64,000 nt of DNA from Oligoflexia bacterium (GCA_034439615.1 JAWXAT010000056.1:1-64000); one strand, 5' to 3'. Positions 1-9,688 are shown, counted from the first letter of the stretch. Notes: a model not told the origin generated them from the letters alone. Numbers and translations are program-made.

Positions 1-3000
1 ACACTGTCATTGTTCCGTTATCATTGAGTGTTATTTCTTCTGGAATTTGCTGTGCAAATGCTTCGTTCATTACTTCAACAGGCATTGTTACTACACCTGA
101 TTCAGTATTCACACTCATATCTGTTGGAGGTGTAATGGTAACTGAACCCTCTGCATCTGTGCTGGCGAAATCAACATTCTGAAAAGTTGCAGATTCATTA
201 ACCGCAGATGCTGTTGCCGTTGATTCAATATTTGGATTAACAGTTGTAGAACTTGCAGAATCAGCAGAACTCGAAGCTGTCGGCGTCGACGATGGTGTCG
301 GCGTACTGGTATCCGCTGCAGGCGTTGCACTTGCAAAACTTGGCGTACTTACAGTTCCTGCACTGGCTCCTGGAATACTAAATCTTCCAGTTGATGAATA
401 AAGATGACGATCGGGACGCGAACTAAAATCTGATCGCGTATGATGTCCGTTATCACGAAGATTGTATCGTGAACTTGTTTGACTTTGTTCAGTTTGAGAA
501 TAGTTATTTGAACTTACAAAATTAGCTGAAGGTGCAGGAACCGTAAAACTTCCATTGCTGTGATACTGAGTACCTGCAGGCAATGTTACAGTTAGATGCC
601 CTGATGGTTGTACTTGAAGCATTGGTGGTAAAATTTGATTAACAACATTATTTTCAAGACGAACATTACCAGTCGTTGCATCAAAAGACATACCGGGTTG
701 CAAAACTACTATGACCGTACCATTCTCAGTTATTCCAGCTTGAATTCCAGAGGGAATTTCATAGAGGTGCACAGATCCAGGAGGCATTTGAATTGTATTT
801 GTTGCCGCATCAAAAACTGTTCCCTCAGGAGTCGCGATAGACGCACTTCCATCAATATTTAAAGTTAAATTTTCAGGAATAAGTTCTGCAAACTCTGCAT
901 TAACAGTTGCTAGTGGTATTGTTGCAGTACCCGCTTCTGGGTCAACGACTACTTCTGCCGGCGGCTCAACTGTTATTGAACCAGCAGCATCGCTTGTGAT
1001 CCATTCTGGTCCATTGAGAACGTAGTCTGGTTCTGGTGAATTTATAAAATCAGCATCTGCTGTTGGTATCGTAAAACTACCATCGCTATAAAATTGCGTA
1101 GTCGCAGGCATATCTACAAGAACTTGTCCGTCAGTAGTCACATAAACACTAGGAGGAACAAATTCATTGACCCAATAGTTATCTACTTGAATGGTTCCAG
1201 TGTTTGCATCAAAGGTCATTCCATCCGGTAAATACGCAGTAGCTGTGCCATCGGGGTTTAAATAAACCTCTACTTGAGAAGGTAATTCACTAATATTTAT
1301 AGACGCTGCTGAAAAAGTAAGTGCATTTTCATTTGCGTCAAAAGTTGTACCCTGAGGAACAACTATCTCCATAGTGCCATCATCTTTAAATTCTACTTCG
1401 CCTAGAATTTGATCAGAAAATTCTGCTGACAAAACCTCAACAGACATCGTTACAATTCCAGTTTCAGCATTAACCTGAACACCTTGAAGTGGTTCAACAG
1501 TTACAGCACCATTAGCTTCAACAGTAACCCACTCTGGTCCGTTGACTGCATAATCTGGTTGAGGCTCTTCTAAAAATGTTGAAGATTCAGCTGAGATAAT
1601 AAAACTTCCATCTGATTTAATTTCAGTATCACTTGGCAACGCAACCATAACTGAACCATCAGTTTGTACTTCAACTTGTGTGGGAATAAGTTCGTTTGTC
1701 CAGTAGTTATCAACTTCGATAACGCCAGTGTCTTCATTAAATGTCATTCCATTTTGCAAGTAGGCTGTGATTGTTCCATCTTCATTAAGTACTGGAGCAA
1801 CTGCTTCTGGAACTTCTGCCATGTGCACACTTTCAGCAGGCAATGTAATAGAATTTTCTTCTTGGTTGAAAACTGATCCCTCAGGAACAGCAACAAGCAT
1901 TGTTCCCTCATCACTTAAAGTTATATTTTCAGGTAGCGGTAATTGTTCTGGAACTGCTGAAGCTGAAAATTGCAACTGGCCATTTACAACTTCAACACCT
2001 TGAGGAGGCGTAACGGTGTATGAACCGTCTCCATTTGCAATTGCAAAGCTTGAATCATGTACATAATCAGGAGCAGAGATGTCTAAAAAAGTATTATACT
2101 CAGCAGCGATTGTTAATTCTTTACCATCTGCAGAAACTTGTGTCTCAGGAGGTAATTCCACGGCAACTGAACCATTGGGTTGAATCACAACCGCATCTGG
2201 TACAACTTCATTTGCCCAGTAATTATCAAGAGTCACTGTACTAGCTGCAGCATCATACGACATACCATCCGGCAATGTTACAGTAACACTTCCGTCGGGT
2301 GCTGTAATTGCAACAACACCTTGAGGAATTTCACCAAGTTTTATTTCTTCAGGTGGAATCGTCAATGCATTTGTCTCAGAATCATATGTTGTTCCTTCAG
2401 GAACTTTTACATCCATTGAGCCATCATTGTTAATTGTGACATTTTCTGGGAGTGCGAGCAGTCCGTCTACTCCTGCGTGAGGAACAACGGCAATGCCCTC
2501 ATCAACAACAACTGCTGACGGAACTTCTAAACTTACTGAACCATCAGCATTTGCTGTTGCGAAATCTAGTTCAGATAATGATTCAGGTACTGGTGTATCA
2601 AGGTAGCCAAGAGATTCTGCTGGAATCACTAACTCACCTGAGTCTAAAACAACAGTTTCAGGTGGCAGAGTTACATCAACTGAACCATCGTCTTGAATTT
2701 CAACATATGAAGGCGCAATTTCATTTGCTAACTCATTATTGATAACCAAAGTATTTGACTGGGCATCAACAGTTACGCCATCAAACGGATACACAACACT
2801 TGTGGATCCATCAGGATTAACAAATGCATTAAATTCTACGGGAATCTGTTCAATCTTTACTGTATCGGGTGGAAGAATAACCGTATTTGATTCAGCTAAG
2901 ATTTGTGTTCCTTCAGGAAGATCAACTTTTAATGAACCATCTTCTTGAATTTGTACAGCTTCAGGAAGTGGCAAAAAATCATTTGCTGCATCTACCGGGA

Positions 3001-3727
3001 AATTTGCAATACCTTCGTCTATAGTCATTCCCTCAGGTGGTTGAAGTTGAACACTTCCATTATCTAATGGTGTTGCCCACTCAGACTCTTTCCAAGACTG
3101 CACTTCTTGATCAACATAATCTTGACCACTTGTATCACTGATTGAATCTGCAGATTGATTAAGTCCCTGTGCTGCGGTTGCAACAGAGGGTTCTTGTGAA
3201 TTGTTTTCAGGTGACGTAGCTACAGCTGTATCAACTTGTGAAAGTGTTTTTGCTGCAGATTTATCTGATTCTGTATCATCGGATGTTGAACCTGTATCAA
3301 CTTTTTTATCAAAAAAATCTTTGGAGTGATCTTTGAATTGCCCTTTGTGTTCACCTTGATTATCGCGATCGCCACCATGTTGATGTGCGCCACCTTGGCC
3401 ATGTTGCCCGCGCTGACTGTTATCATTTTTATCCCGTGAATCGTTGTCTTGCCCGTGTTGATTAGCACCACTGTGATCAAGCTTATCTATTTTTTGACCA
3501 TCTAATGAAGTCTCAACAACTTTACCATGCTTTTGCGAACGATCATCATCATCACCCATGTCTTGCGCAGCACCTGGGTCAACAAGACCGCTGACCATAC
3601 TGGGTGCAATTCGGTCTTCAAGTTTTACGACTTGTAGTTTGCGCACTGTCTTTTTCTTTTTTGCGGGTGAAGCTTTTGGTTCTTCTTTTTGACGACGATC
3701 TTTTTTCGAGCTGCTGGATTTTGACAT
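1..3727 (-). CDS. Giant repetitive surface/secreted protein, N-terminal part (3' end outside window)
   Basis: An uninterrupted reading frame runs from ATG at 3727 to the left edge, giving at least 1242 codons with no stop. A Shine-Dalgarno GAAAGG precedes the ATG. The N terminus is Ser/Lys-rich (about residues 1-30) and leads into VVKLEDRIAPSMVSG at about residues 33-48. This resembles the LEPR/LEDR-type N-terminal motif of large planctomycete-like exported proteins; no classical signal peptide is visible. A His/Gly/Gln/Asp-rich low-complexity stretch follows (about 85-135), then acidic Ser/Thr-rich sequence. From about residue 215 the protein is built of 172-177 aa repeats rich in DGS/NPDG turns, V/P and 'DNYW.NE'. 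A Ser/Thr/Pro/Ala linker lies near positions 240-330, after which repeats resume. It is divergent from the GAF-HlyD gene. The likely role is an adhesin or surface fibre; that is inference. Confidence 0.85.
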   Translation of the reverse strand, partial: MSKSSSSKKDRRQKEEPKASPAKKKKTVRKLQVVKLEDRIAPSMVSGLVDPGAAQDMGDDDDRSQKHGKVVETSLDGQKIDKLDHSGANQHGQDNDSRDKNDNSQRGQHGQGGAHQHGGDRDNQGEHKGQFKDHSKDFFDKKVDTGSTSDDTESDKSAAKTLSQVDTAVATSPENNSQEPSVATAAQGLNQSADSISDTSGQDYVDQEVQSWKESEWATPLDNGSVQLQPPEGMTIDEGIANFPVDAANDFLPLPEAVQIQEDGSLKVDLPEGTQILAESNTVILPPDTVKIEQIPVEFNAFVNPDGSTSVVYPFDGVTVDAQSNTLVINNELANEIAPSYVEIQDDGSVDVTLPPETVVLDSGELVIPAESLGYLDTPVPESLSELDFATANADGSVSLEVPSAVVVDEGIAVVPHAGVDGLLALPENVTINNDGSMDVKVPEGTTYDSETNALTIPPEEIKLGEIPQGVVAITAPDGSVTVTLPDGMSYDAAASTVTLDNYWANEVVPDAVVIQPNGSVAVELPPETQVSADGKELTIAAEYNTFLDISAPDYVHDSSFAIANGDGSYTVTPPQGVEVVNGQLQFSASAVPEQLPLPENITLSDEGTMLVAVPEGSVFNQEENSITLPAESVHMAEVPEAVAPVLNEDGTITAYLQNGMTFNEDTGVIEVDNYWTNELIPTQVEVQTDGSVMVALPSDTEIKSDGSFIISAESSTFLEEPQPDYAVNGPEWVTVEANGAVTVEPLQGVQVNAETGIVTMSVEVLSAEFSDQILGEVEFKDDGTMEIVVPQGTTFDANENALTFSAASINISELPSQVEVYLNPDGTATAYLPDGMTFDANTGTIQVDNYWVNEFVPPSVYVTTDGQVLVDMPATTQFYSDGSFTIPTADADFINSPEPDYVLNGPEWITSDAAGSITVEPPAEVVVDPEAGTATIPLATVNAEFAELIPENLTLNIDGSASIATPEGTVFDAATNTIQMPPGSVHLYEIPSGIQAGITENGTVIVVLQPGMSFDATTGNVRLENNVVNQILPPMLQVQPSGHLTVTLPAGTQYHSNGSFTVPAPSANFVSSNNYSQTEQSQTSSRYNLRDNGHHTRSDFSSRPDRHLYSSTGRFSIPGASAGTVSTPSFASATPAADTSTPTPSSTPTASSSADSASSTTVNPNIESTATASAVNESATFQNVDFASTDAEGSVTITPPTDMSVNTESGVVTMPVEVMNEAFAQQIPEEITLNDNGTMTV
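515..2823 (-). repeat. Tandem protein-coding repeats of about 517-531 bp in the giant ORF
   Basis: Successive units start near 2823, 2306, 1789, 1261 and 730 on the minus strand. Each begins with an NPDG/APDG/NEDG turn, then LPDGM(S/T)(Y/F)(D/N), then DNYW.NE, then DGS.....LP..T, then PDYV..., and ends with IP..V. The last unit before the linker is a half unit, and a diverged half unit precedes the first. The units are diverged at DNA level, so the array is old rather than freshly amplified. The alternating hydrophobic/DG pattern suggests a beta-sandwich or beta-solenoid fold. Confidence 0.8.
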
Positions 3728-3962
3728 TGTTGGGCCTTTCAATATGTTTATATTTTAAAAGTGATCACTAGAACTGTTTCGACATCATACTGAATTTCTT
3801 AATATATACCGCGCAGTAATCATGCATTTTAATTTTTAAAAAATAATTTAGATTTTTTTTCAATACGAAGGACTAGTCTACTTAACAATAATAGCGCTAA
3901 TTACCATCAACGAATTTCAATTAAATGTCGATGAACTATCTATAGAGGAGTATTTTTTTAAA
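3728..3962. promoter_or_regulatory. Divergent intergenic region between giant protein and GAF-HlyD gene
   Basis: This 235-bp, strongly AT-rich gap must hold the promoters for both outward-facing genes. GAGGAG just before 3963 is the ribosome binding site of the plus-strand gene. The shared control region suggests that the exported protein and part of its putative exporter are co-regulated. I cannot assign a specific operator or -35/-10 pair with confidence. Confidence 0.45.
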
Positions 3963-6560
3963 ATGGCGTTATCGCTGAAGAAAAGAAATTTGAAGGTCGC
4001 GGGTTCTACTGAAGAAAATGCAACTGATGCAAAAGGCACTGATGCGGTAACTCAGCTTCAAACACAAGATGAATCACCTCAGCAAAATTCAATAGAGCCA
4101 ACACATCAATCAGAGCCCCTTGAAGAGGGAATCGCAAATAAAAAAATACAAACTCTTCACCGCCTCAATCTTCTCTATCAAGAAAACAATATTGATATAG
4201 AAAAACTGATGCAAAAACTTTTAGTCCTTGTCGTTGAAAATATGGATGCTCAAGGCGGCTCACTATGGGTTTATAATAAAGAAAAAAATAATGTTACTTG
4301 TAAAGCAGCCACCGGCCCTGGCAGTGAAGGAGTTCTTAATGTTTCAATACAATCAGGAAAAGGAATTGTAGGTTGGGTGGCAGAACACCATAAACCCACA
4401 ATCAGTAATGACACCGGCCAAGATCGACGTTTCAGCAGTAAGACGGATAATCAAACACACCATACCACGCAATCAATTCTAGCGAGCCCCTTAATATGTC
4501 GAGGTGAACTCGTAGGTGTTATTGAAATTGTTAATAAAACTAAAGGTGAAGCAGAATTTAACGAACAAGATCAAAACTTTCTTTTTGATATTTGCGTACC
4601 AGCAGCGATGCACATCATGAGCTCTATAGTCATGAAAAGACAAGATGACCTCATTAGAAAGCTTGATGTTTTACACGGACTTCAAGAGTTATTTGGTTCC
4701 ACAATGGAGTATGAAAAACTTGTAAATCTGGTACTTCAAAAAGCTGTTGAATTATTAGAAACAGTTGCAGCCTCGGTGTGGCTCCTCGATGAAGCAGCTG
4801 AGAATGTTGTGTGCCTAACAGCTGAAGGGCCAACAAAAGATAAAGTTATTAAACTCGCAGTTAAAAAAGGCGATGGAATAGTAGGATGGGTTGTAGAAAA
4901 TAAACAATCTTCGTTGGTAGAAGATTGTTCAAAAGACCCTCGGTTTTTAGCTTCTCTAGATGAAAAAACAAAATTCGTTACAGAGTCTATGGTATGCGTT
5001 CCTCTTACTGCAAAGGGTGAATGCATTGGCGCTATTCAACTTATTAATAAACGCACAAAAGGACAACTTTTTTCACAAGATGATCTTGAGTTCGCAGAAG
5101 TCTTTGCAGCCAATGCTGCAATGTTTATAAAAAATGCAAGTCTCTATGCTTCAGAAAAAAAGGCCAAAGAACTTTCTGCGCTTATTACAATTAGTAAAGA
5201 AATCACCGCCACTTTAGATATCAATGCTGTTTTAATGTCGATTGTAAATCTATCAGCCGACGTGATACCATATGATCAAGCAGCCATTTCACTTTTTCAC
5301 CCCATCGAACAAAAATTTATCGTTAAAGCCATTAAGGGTTTAGAGTCCGTTGATCAAGATTTACCAGAAACACAAAGTTTAAATCGTATTCATAATTTGG
5401 TAGCTCAAGGCAAAGGTGAAGTTACTATTAATAGCCTAAAAGAGTACACAGACACTGCTGAATTTCAATCACCAGAAATGAATGGATACTTCAACAGCCA
5501 AAATCTCCAATCTTTTTGGGCTTACGCACTTAAAGATGACCAGGGCATTGTTGGTGTTTTGACTATGCAATCCAAAAAAATCAATATGATCTCTGCAAAT
5601 AAAAAAGAATTACTTTCTCTACTTGTAAGTCAATGTACCGTTGCCTTACGTAATGCAGAGCTCTACACAACGATTCCAAATGCTAAGGTTTTTGAATCTC
5701 TCAAATCTGGCTTGCTTAAAAAATTCTTAATGTTTCGACAATGGCCAATTAGAAAGCAATGGCATTTTGTAGCAGCTGTAGCTGTGGTACTTTTATCTTT
5801 AGTATTTTTAAAAGTCCCATATCATGTATCAGCAAATCTTGAAGTGGTTCCAGTCTCTACAACATATTACTCAGAAGCCAATGGCATTATTGGTTCAATT
5901 TCAGTTAACGAAGGTGCGCGCGTTAAAGCAGGTGATCTTTTAATGCAACTTAATGTTTCTGACTTGATTATTCAAAAGGCAAGTAAAGAAAGTACCCGCT
6001 CAAAAGTTAAGTCTGAGATGATTAAACTTTTAGTCGAAGAAAACATCGCCGAATTTAAAATTAAAGAAAATGAAAAAATATCTATGGATTATGAAATTGA
6101 ACGCTTGACCCTGCAAATTAAAAATGCCGAAGTTCGCGCCCAACACCCAGGCGTTGTAGTTACTGAGAAGCTGGGCGAACTCTTAGGCAAGCCAGTATCT
6201 TATGGTGATGAGCTCATCAGAATTGCACGCTCTGATGCAATTTATATAGAATTTGAAGTACCAGAAGAAGAAGTGGTTAATATACAGCCAGACCAAGAAG
6301 TTAAATTCAAAGTTTACGGCTTACCTGGTGTTAGCTTTTATAAAGGCTTAAAACTCGCCTCCGTTGGTGGAGAAGGAGTTCAATTAAATGAGGCTGATAA
6401 AAACAAGTACTTCATAGCACGAGCACAAGTAAAGAATGTTGAAAAAACTCAGCTACGCCCAGGCATGACAGGCCGTGGTCAAATTTATGCCGACAAGCAA
6501 TCATTAGGATTTGTGATCTTCAATAAACCATTTCGCTTTTTATCAATGAAGTTCTTCTAA
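3963..6560 (+). CDS. Triple-GAF sensor fused to HlyD-type membrane fusion protein
   Basis: The 865-aa protein has a polar N terminus (1-55), then three GAF-like domains at about 60-220, 225-400 and 405-570. The first two share the GKGIVGWV / GDGIVGWV signature and the 'GVIEIVNK' / 'GAIQLINK' strand. One membrane segment lies at about 597-617 (FVAAVAVVLLSLVFLKV). After it come a lipoyl/biotinyl half-motif (NEGARVKAGDLLMQL), a coiled-coil hairpin and a beta-barrel ending in LRPGMTGRGQI, as in HlyD/RND adaptors. The GAF part would be cytoplasmic and the adaptor periplasmic, so ligand sensing could be coupled to export. Start: ATG after GAGGAG. It is divergent from the giant protein and convergent with the next adaptor gene. 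Domain calls are firm; the ligand and cargo are unknown. Confidence 0.88.
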   Translation: MALSLKKRNLKVAGSTEENATDAKGTDAVTQLQTQDESPQQNSIEPTHQSEPLEEGIANKKIQTLHRLNLLYQENNIDIEKLMQKLLVLVVENMDAQGGSLWVYNKEKNNVTCKAATGPGSEGVLNVSIQSGKGIVGWVAEHHKPTISNDTGQDRRFSSKTDNQTHHTTQSILASPLICRGELVGVIEIVNKTKGEAEFNEQDQNFLFDICVPAAMHIMSSIVMKRQDDLIRKLDVLHGLQELFGSTMEYEKLVNLVLQKAVELLETVAASVWLLDEAAENVVCLTAEGPTKDKVIKLAVKKGDGIVGWVVENKQSSLVEDCSKDPRFLASLDEKTKFVTESMVCVPLTAKGECIGAIQLINKRTKGQLFSQDDLEFAEVFAANAAMFIKNASLYASEKKAKELSALITISKEITATLDINAVLMSIVNLSADVIPYDQAAISLFHPIEQKFIVKAIKGLESVDQDLPETQSLNRIHNLVAQGKGEVTINSLKEYTDTAEFQSPEMNGYFNSQNLQSFWAYALKDDQGIVGVLTMQSKKINMISANKKELLSLLVSQCTVALRNAELYTTIPNAKVFESLKSGLLKKFLMFRQWPIRKQWHFVAAVAVVLLSLVFLKVPYHVSANLEVVPVSTTYYSEANGIIGSISVNEGARVKAGDLLMQLNVSDLIIQKASKESTRSKVKSEMIKLLVEENIAEFKIKENEKISMDYEIERLTLQIKNAEVRAQHPGVVVTEKLGELLGKPVSYGDELIRIARSDAIYIEFEVPEEEVVNIQPDQEVKFKVYGLPGVSFYKGLKLASVGGEGVQLNEADKNKYFIARAQVKNVEKTQLRPGMTGRGQIYADKQSLGFVIFNKPFRFLSMKFF

Positions 6561-6628
6561 GCTCATTTGGCAATTAAATTTATTTGAAAAATATGAAATT
6601 GATTTATTTAGCCGTTATCGATTCAATC

Positions 6629-7423
6629 TTAAAATTCAAGATTTGCAATCATTCCGGGCTTTAGAAGATAGGTGCCATCTTCTGACTTTTTGACATTGCT
6701 GGCATCAAGCTTTACACGAACCGTTTCACTAGGCGAATCAATGACGGGACTTACGAAAGTTACAACTGCTTTGAATTTCACATCTTTTAACTCATCAACA
6801 GTAAACGTTAGTTCACTTCCCGTTTTAATTTTAATCGCATCAACTGATGAGATATAGGCCACCATAACGAGCTCGCCAATTTGTACAATTTGAAATGCGC
6901 GATCACCGGCTTGAGTTGTTTCACCGGCCTCAATATAGCGACGTGTGATCACACCATCAATGGGAGCGGCGATATGTGTATTGATTAAATTTATGTCACG
7001 AATTTCTAAAGCTGTTTTTTTGCTGTGATATGTATCTTCTTTTAGTCTTATCTCCTCACGAGATACGTATTTTTTAAGGCGTCTAGTTTTAACAAGGTCA
7101 TCACTAGCTGTTTTAAATTCCATTGATGCAAGCTCACGCTCAGCGCGCGGTTGTTTATCATCAATAACAGCCAACTCTTGACCTACTTTTACTTCACCCC
7201 CCTCATCAACACCAACGCTTTTAATCTCACCAGAAGCTTTTGCTTTCACAAAAATTTCTTTTTTACCAAAGATAAGGGCCGTCGCTTTTGATTTCATTTT
7301 AATTTGTGGAACTGATACAGACTCAGGGACATGAGGTTCCAAGACTTTAGCTTCGGGCTCAGTGTACGCCACTGCTATGCCTGTGAAGAATGTCAGAATG
7401 TAGAAAATCCATTGCAAAGACAT
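6629..7423 (-). CDS. HlyD/RND-type periplasmic adaptor subunit
   Basis: This 264-aa protein has an N-terminal signal sequence or anchor (WIFYILTFFTGIAVAYT). A first lipoyl half lies at about 60-90 (KASGEIKSVGVDEGGEVKVG), a short helical hairpin at 95-140, the second lipoyl half at about 150-175 (NTHIAAPIDGVITRRYIEAG), and a C-terminal barrel ending in LKPGMIANLEF. These are hallmarks of membrane fusion proteins that bridge an inner-membrane transporter to TolC. It starts 15 bp after the M50-HlyD gene stop, so the two form one minus-strand operon. A GAGGT site lies 12 nt before ATG. No partner RND pump is encoded nearby. Confidence 0.88.
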   Translation of the reverse strand: MSLQWIFYILTFFTGIAVAYTEPEAKVLEPHVPESVSVPQIKMKSKATALIFGKKEIFVKAKASGEIKSVGVDEGGEVKVGQELAVIDDKQPRAERELASMEFKTASDDLVKTRRLKKYVSREEIRLKEDTYHSKKTALEIRDINLINTHIAAPIDGVITRRYIEAGETTQAGDRAFQIVQIGELVMVAYISSVDAIKIKTGSELTFTVDELKDVKFKAVVTFVSPVIDSPSETVRVKLDASNVKKSEDGTYLLKPGMIANLEF

Positions 7424-7438
7424 ATTTATCTACTTACC

Positions 7439-9514
7439 TCAGTAAAAAAGATCTAATCTAAAAAACAGCATAAATTTTCGCACAACATAGCGAGCGACTG
7501 ATACAGACTTTGTACCAACCTCAGCTACACCTGTCATACCCGGTCGCAAATCACCGGGATTCCTAAATAAGATTTCGGCACTATACTGCTTAGCTTTAGG
7601 ATTTATTGTGTCAGGCCGACTAAGTGTACGAATACGAGCCACTTGCCCTACGTAAGTCTTGAAGGGCGAACTCAAAACCTTAAATTCAACAGTATCATTT
7701 TCAGCAACAAATCGAACTTGATCTTCTGGAATTTCAATCACAGCTTTTAGTTGCGCTACTCCATTAACTCGACAGAGCTCATCACCCGCTTTTATAAACG
7801 TATTGAGTTTTCGAATGATGTCATTACATGAAATAACGCCCTCTTCTTTTACTCCTTCAAATGTCAGTTTAAGTGCATTCACTTGGCGATCAAGTTCTTT
7901 GAATTCTGCCTGCTTGGCCACCATTTCACTTTCTAAGCCTGATTTATGAGTAAGATCATCACGCATCGCTTGTTTTACTCGAATTGACATTTTATCAACT
8001 GCTAAACTTTGAATAACGCGATCATAATGAAGCGAAGTATTTTCTAATTCTGCAACTACCTGCCCTGGTTTTACAACATACCCGTCATCAACTAATAATT
8101 TTCGTAAAAATCCGTCTGAGCCTGCACGAATTACTTGAGTAAACGTTGGCTCTAGTAAACAGTGACCATTGACTGTATAAGAAACAGGAATCAAAAATAG
8201 ACTTAAAAAAAACAACAAACCGAATGCTGCTATTTTTCTACCTTTAGGACTTTGAAAAAAAACTTTGTGCGAGAGCAAAAATTGAATTAAAAAAACACCA
8301 GCTTTTTTCATATGACTCCCAAATAGTTTGTACGCAACCCACATTGAAACAACCACTCCAAAACCAAAATAATTCTCAGTCAAAAATGTTTTAGCTAAGA
8401 AAAATAAACCCAACGTCAAACTTGTGACCCACATTAAAGAAAGAACACCATAAGTGAAAAAAATTATTTTCTCTCTTCTTGTTCCTGGAATCTCTTCTGG
8501 CTTTTGAAAAAATATATAGCGACTTACAAAGTATTTAACATATGAAAATGACGAATCACGAAGATTTGGAATTTCTAAAAAATCAGCCAACAAATAATAA
8601 CCATCTAGCTTCACCAACGGGTTGAAGTTAAAAAGTACTGTGGCTGCAGTACAAACACTTACAACTTGAAGACTAAGGGTGTTGAGCAATGTCTGTGGAG
8701 GAGAAATAAACCAAATATAAACAAATATTGTCCCCACAGCGAGCTCAATAAAACTCCCCGCCACTGTTACCATGATTTGTTTCCATTTTTGATCAAAGAG
8801 CCACGCATCGTTAACATTGCAATAAAGGCAGGGCTGGAAAAACAGCAATAAAACACCAATCTCATGAACTTCCCCACCATAATACTTACAAGTAAGACCA
8901 TGACCAAGCTCATGAACACCGATGATGGCAAAAATTGTAATCCATAGTAAGAGCCAATTAAATGCCGACATTTCACTAAATGAAAATACCTGCCTAACCC
9001 CTTGCTCAAAACCATTCCAATCATAAAATATTAATGAGGCTGCAAGTATCATTGACCCAATTGCTAAGACAAAAAACTTTTTGGTCCAAAAAAATCCAAT
9101 ATGCGGAATAATTTTGTTAAAAAATTTATCAGGGTCTATCACAGGAAATCTTCTGTAAAGCAATGTTCCCTTTTGACTTAACAAACGGCTTTTGCGCATC
9201 TCTTTCATTTTTTCAATGAGCATGATATTTTGATCACGCTTGGATGATTCAAGAAGTTTCATCTCTTCGAGTTTTTGTTGATAGTCTTTTAGTGTGCTAT
9301 GATCGATCTGTAATTTTGATTCCGTAGAATTGTAAGCAACAACCATTTCTTCTAAAGTGCGCGTGCCATCGAATAAAGATATTACCTTCCATTCTTCCTC
9401 ATCAAAACGGAAGTACTGAGTTTTAAGCGTGTCTTTAATAACAAAGCTTACACGCTCACTCATCACTTGACGTGACACCTTAAGATCTGATCTTAAGGCC
9501 GGTGCTTTAGGCAC
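7439..9514 (-). CDS. PqqD-like domain / M50 site-2 protease / HlyD fusion protein
   Basis: The 691-aa protein has three parts. Residues about 18-90 look PqqD/RRE-like: a predicted winged-helix peptide-binding module with VIKDTLKTQYFRFDEEEW and LFDGTRTLEEMV. The central membrane part carries the zinc motif HELGH (about 202-206) and the third metal-ligand region NPLVKLDGYYLLADF, typical of M50 'peptide zinc metalloprotease' proteins, with several membrane helices up to about 440. The C-terminal third (about 450-670) has lipoyl halves, a coiled coil and a barrel ending in LRPGMTGVAEV, as in HlyD adaptors. GTG start at 9514 has GGGAG 6 nt upstream. With the adaptor and TolC neighbours it likely forms an ABC-independent export complex (inference). 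All protease residues appear intact. Confidence 0.87.
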   Translation of the reverse strand: MPKAPALRSDLKVSRQVMSERVSFVIKDTLKTQYFRFDEEEWKVISLFDGTRTLEEMVVAYNSTESKLQIDHSTLKDYQQKLEEMKLLESSKRDQNIMLIEKMKEMRKSRLLSQKGTLLYRRFPVIDPDKFFNKIIPHIGFFWTKKFFVLAIGSMILAASLIFYDWNGFEQGVRQVFSFSEMSAFNWLLLWITIFAIIGVHELGHGLTCKYYGGEVHEIGVLLLFFQPCLYCNVNDAWLFDQKWKQIMVTVAGSFIELAVGTIFVYIWFISPPQTLLNTLSLQVVSVCTAATVLFNFNPLVKLDGYYLLADFLEIPNLRDSSFSYVKYFVSRYIFFQKPEEIPGTRREKIIFFTYGVLSLMWVTSLTLGLFFLAKTFLTENYFGFGVVVSMWVAYKLFGSHMKKAGVFLIQFLLSHKVFFQSPKGRKIAAFGLLFFLSLFLIPVSYTVNGHCLLEPTFTQVIRAGSDGFLRKLLVDDGYVVKPGQVVAELENTSLHYDRVIQSLAVDKMSIRVKQAMRDDLTHKSGLESEMVAKQAEFKELDRQVNALKLTFEGVKEEGVISCNDIIRKLNTFIKAGDELCRVNGVAQLKAVIEIPEDQVRFVAENDTVEFKVLSSPFKTYVGQVARIRTLSRPDTINPKAKQYSAEILFRNPGDLRPGMTGVAEVGTKSVSVARYVVRKFMLFFRLDLFY

Positions 9515-9578
9515 AAGTTTCTCCCAGCGTAGATTCGGTACACATCAACTTATCGACCTAAAAACGGTCACACTCAAG

Positions 9579-9592
9579 GCCAGAAGTCTGGC
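9579..9592. promoter_or_regulatory. Dyad in the M50 / TolC divergent promoter region
   Basis: GCCAGAAGTCTGGC is a perfect 6+6 dyad with a 2-nt centre. It lies in the gap between the divergent M50-HlyD and TolC-like genes. It could be an operator or a small hairpin. No regulator gene is adjacent, so this is a weak call. Confidence 0.25.
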
Positions 9593-9688
9593 TTTACCTC
9601 TCATCAGTATCTTGTCTTTAGGCCAATTTCTTTAGACTCGACCAGCAAGGTCATGCAGCAGAAGGGCTTTGTCTTTCATAATATAAAG

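Noticed and set aside
115-3480. Many short frames on both strands inside the giant gene
   Set aside because: They are shadows of the repeat-encoding minus-strand frame and have no ribosome sites or conserved features.
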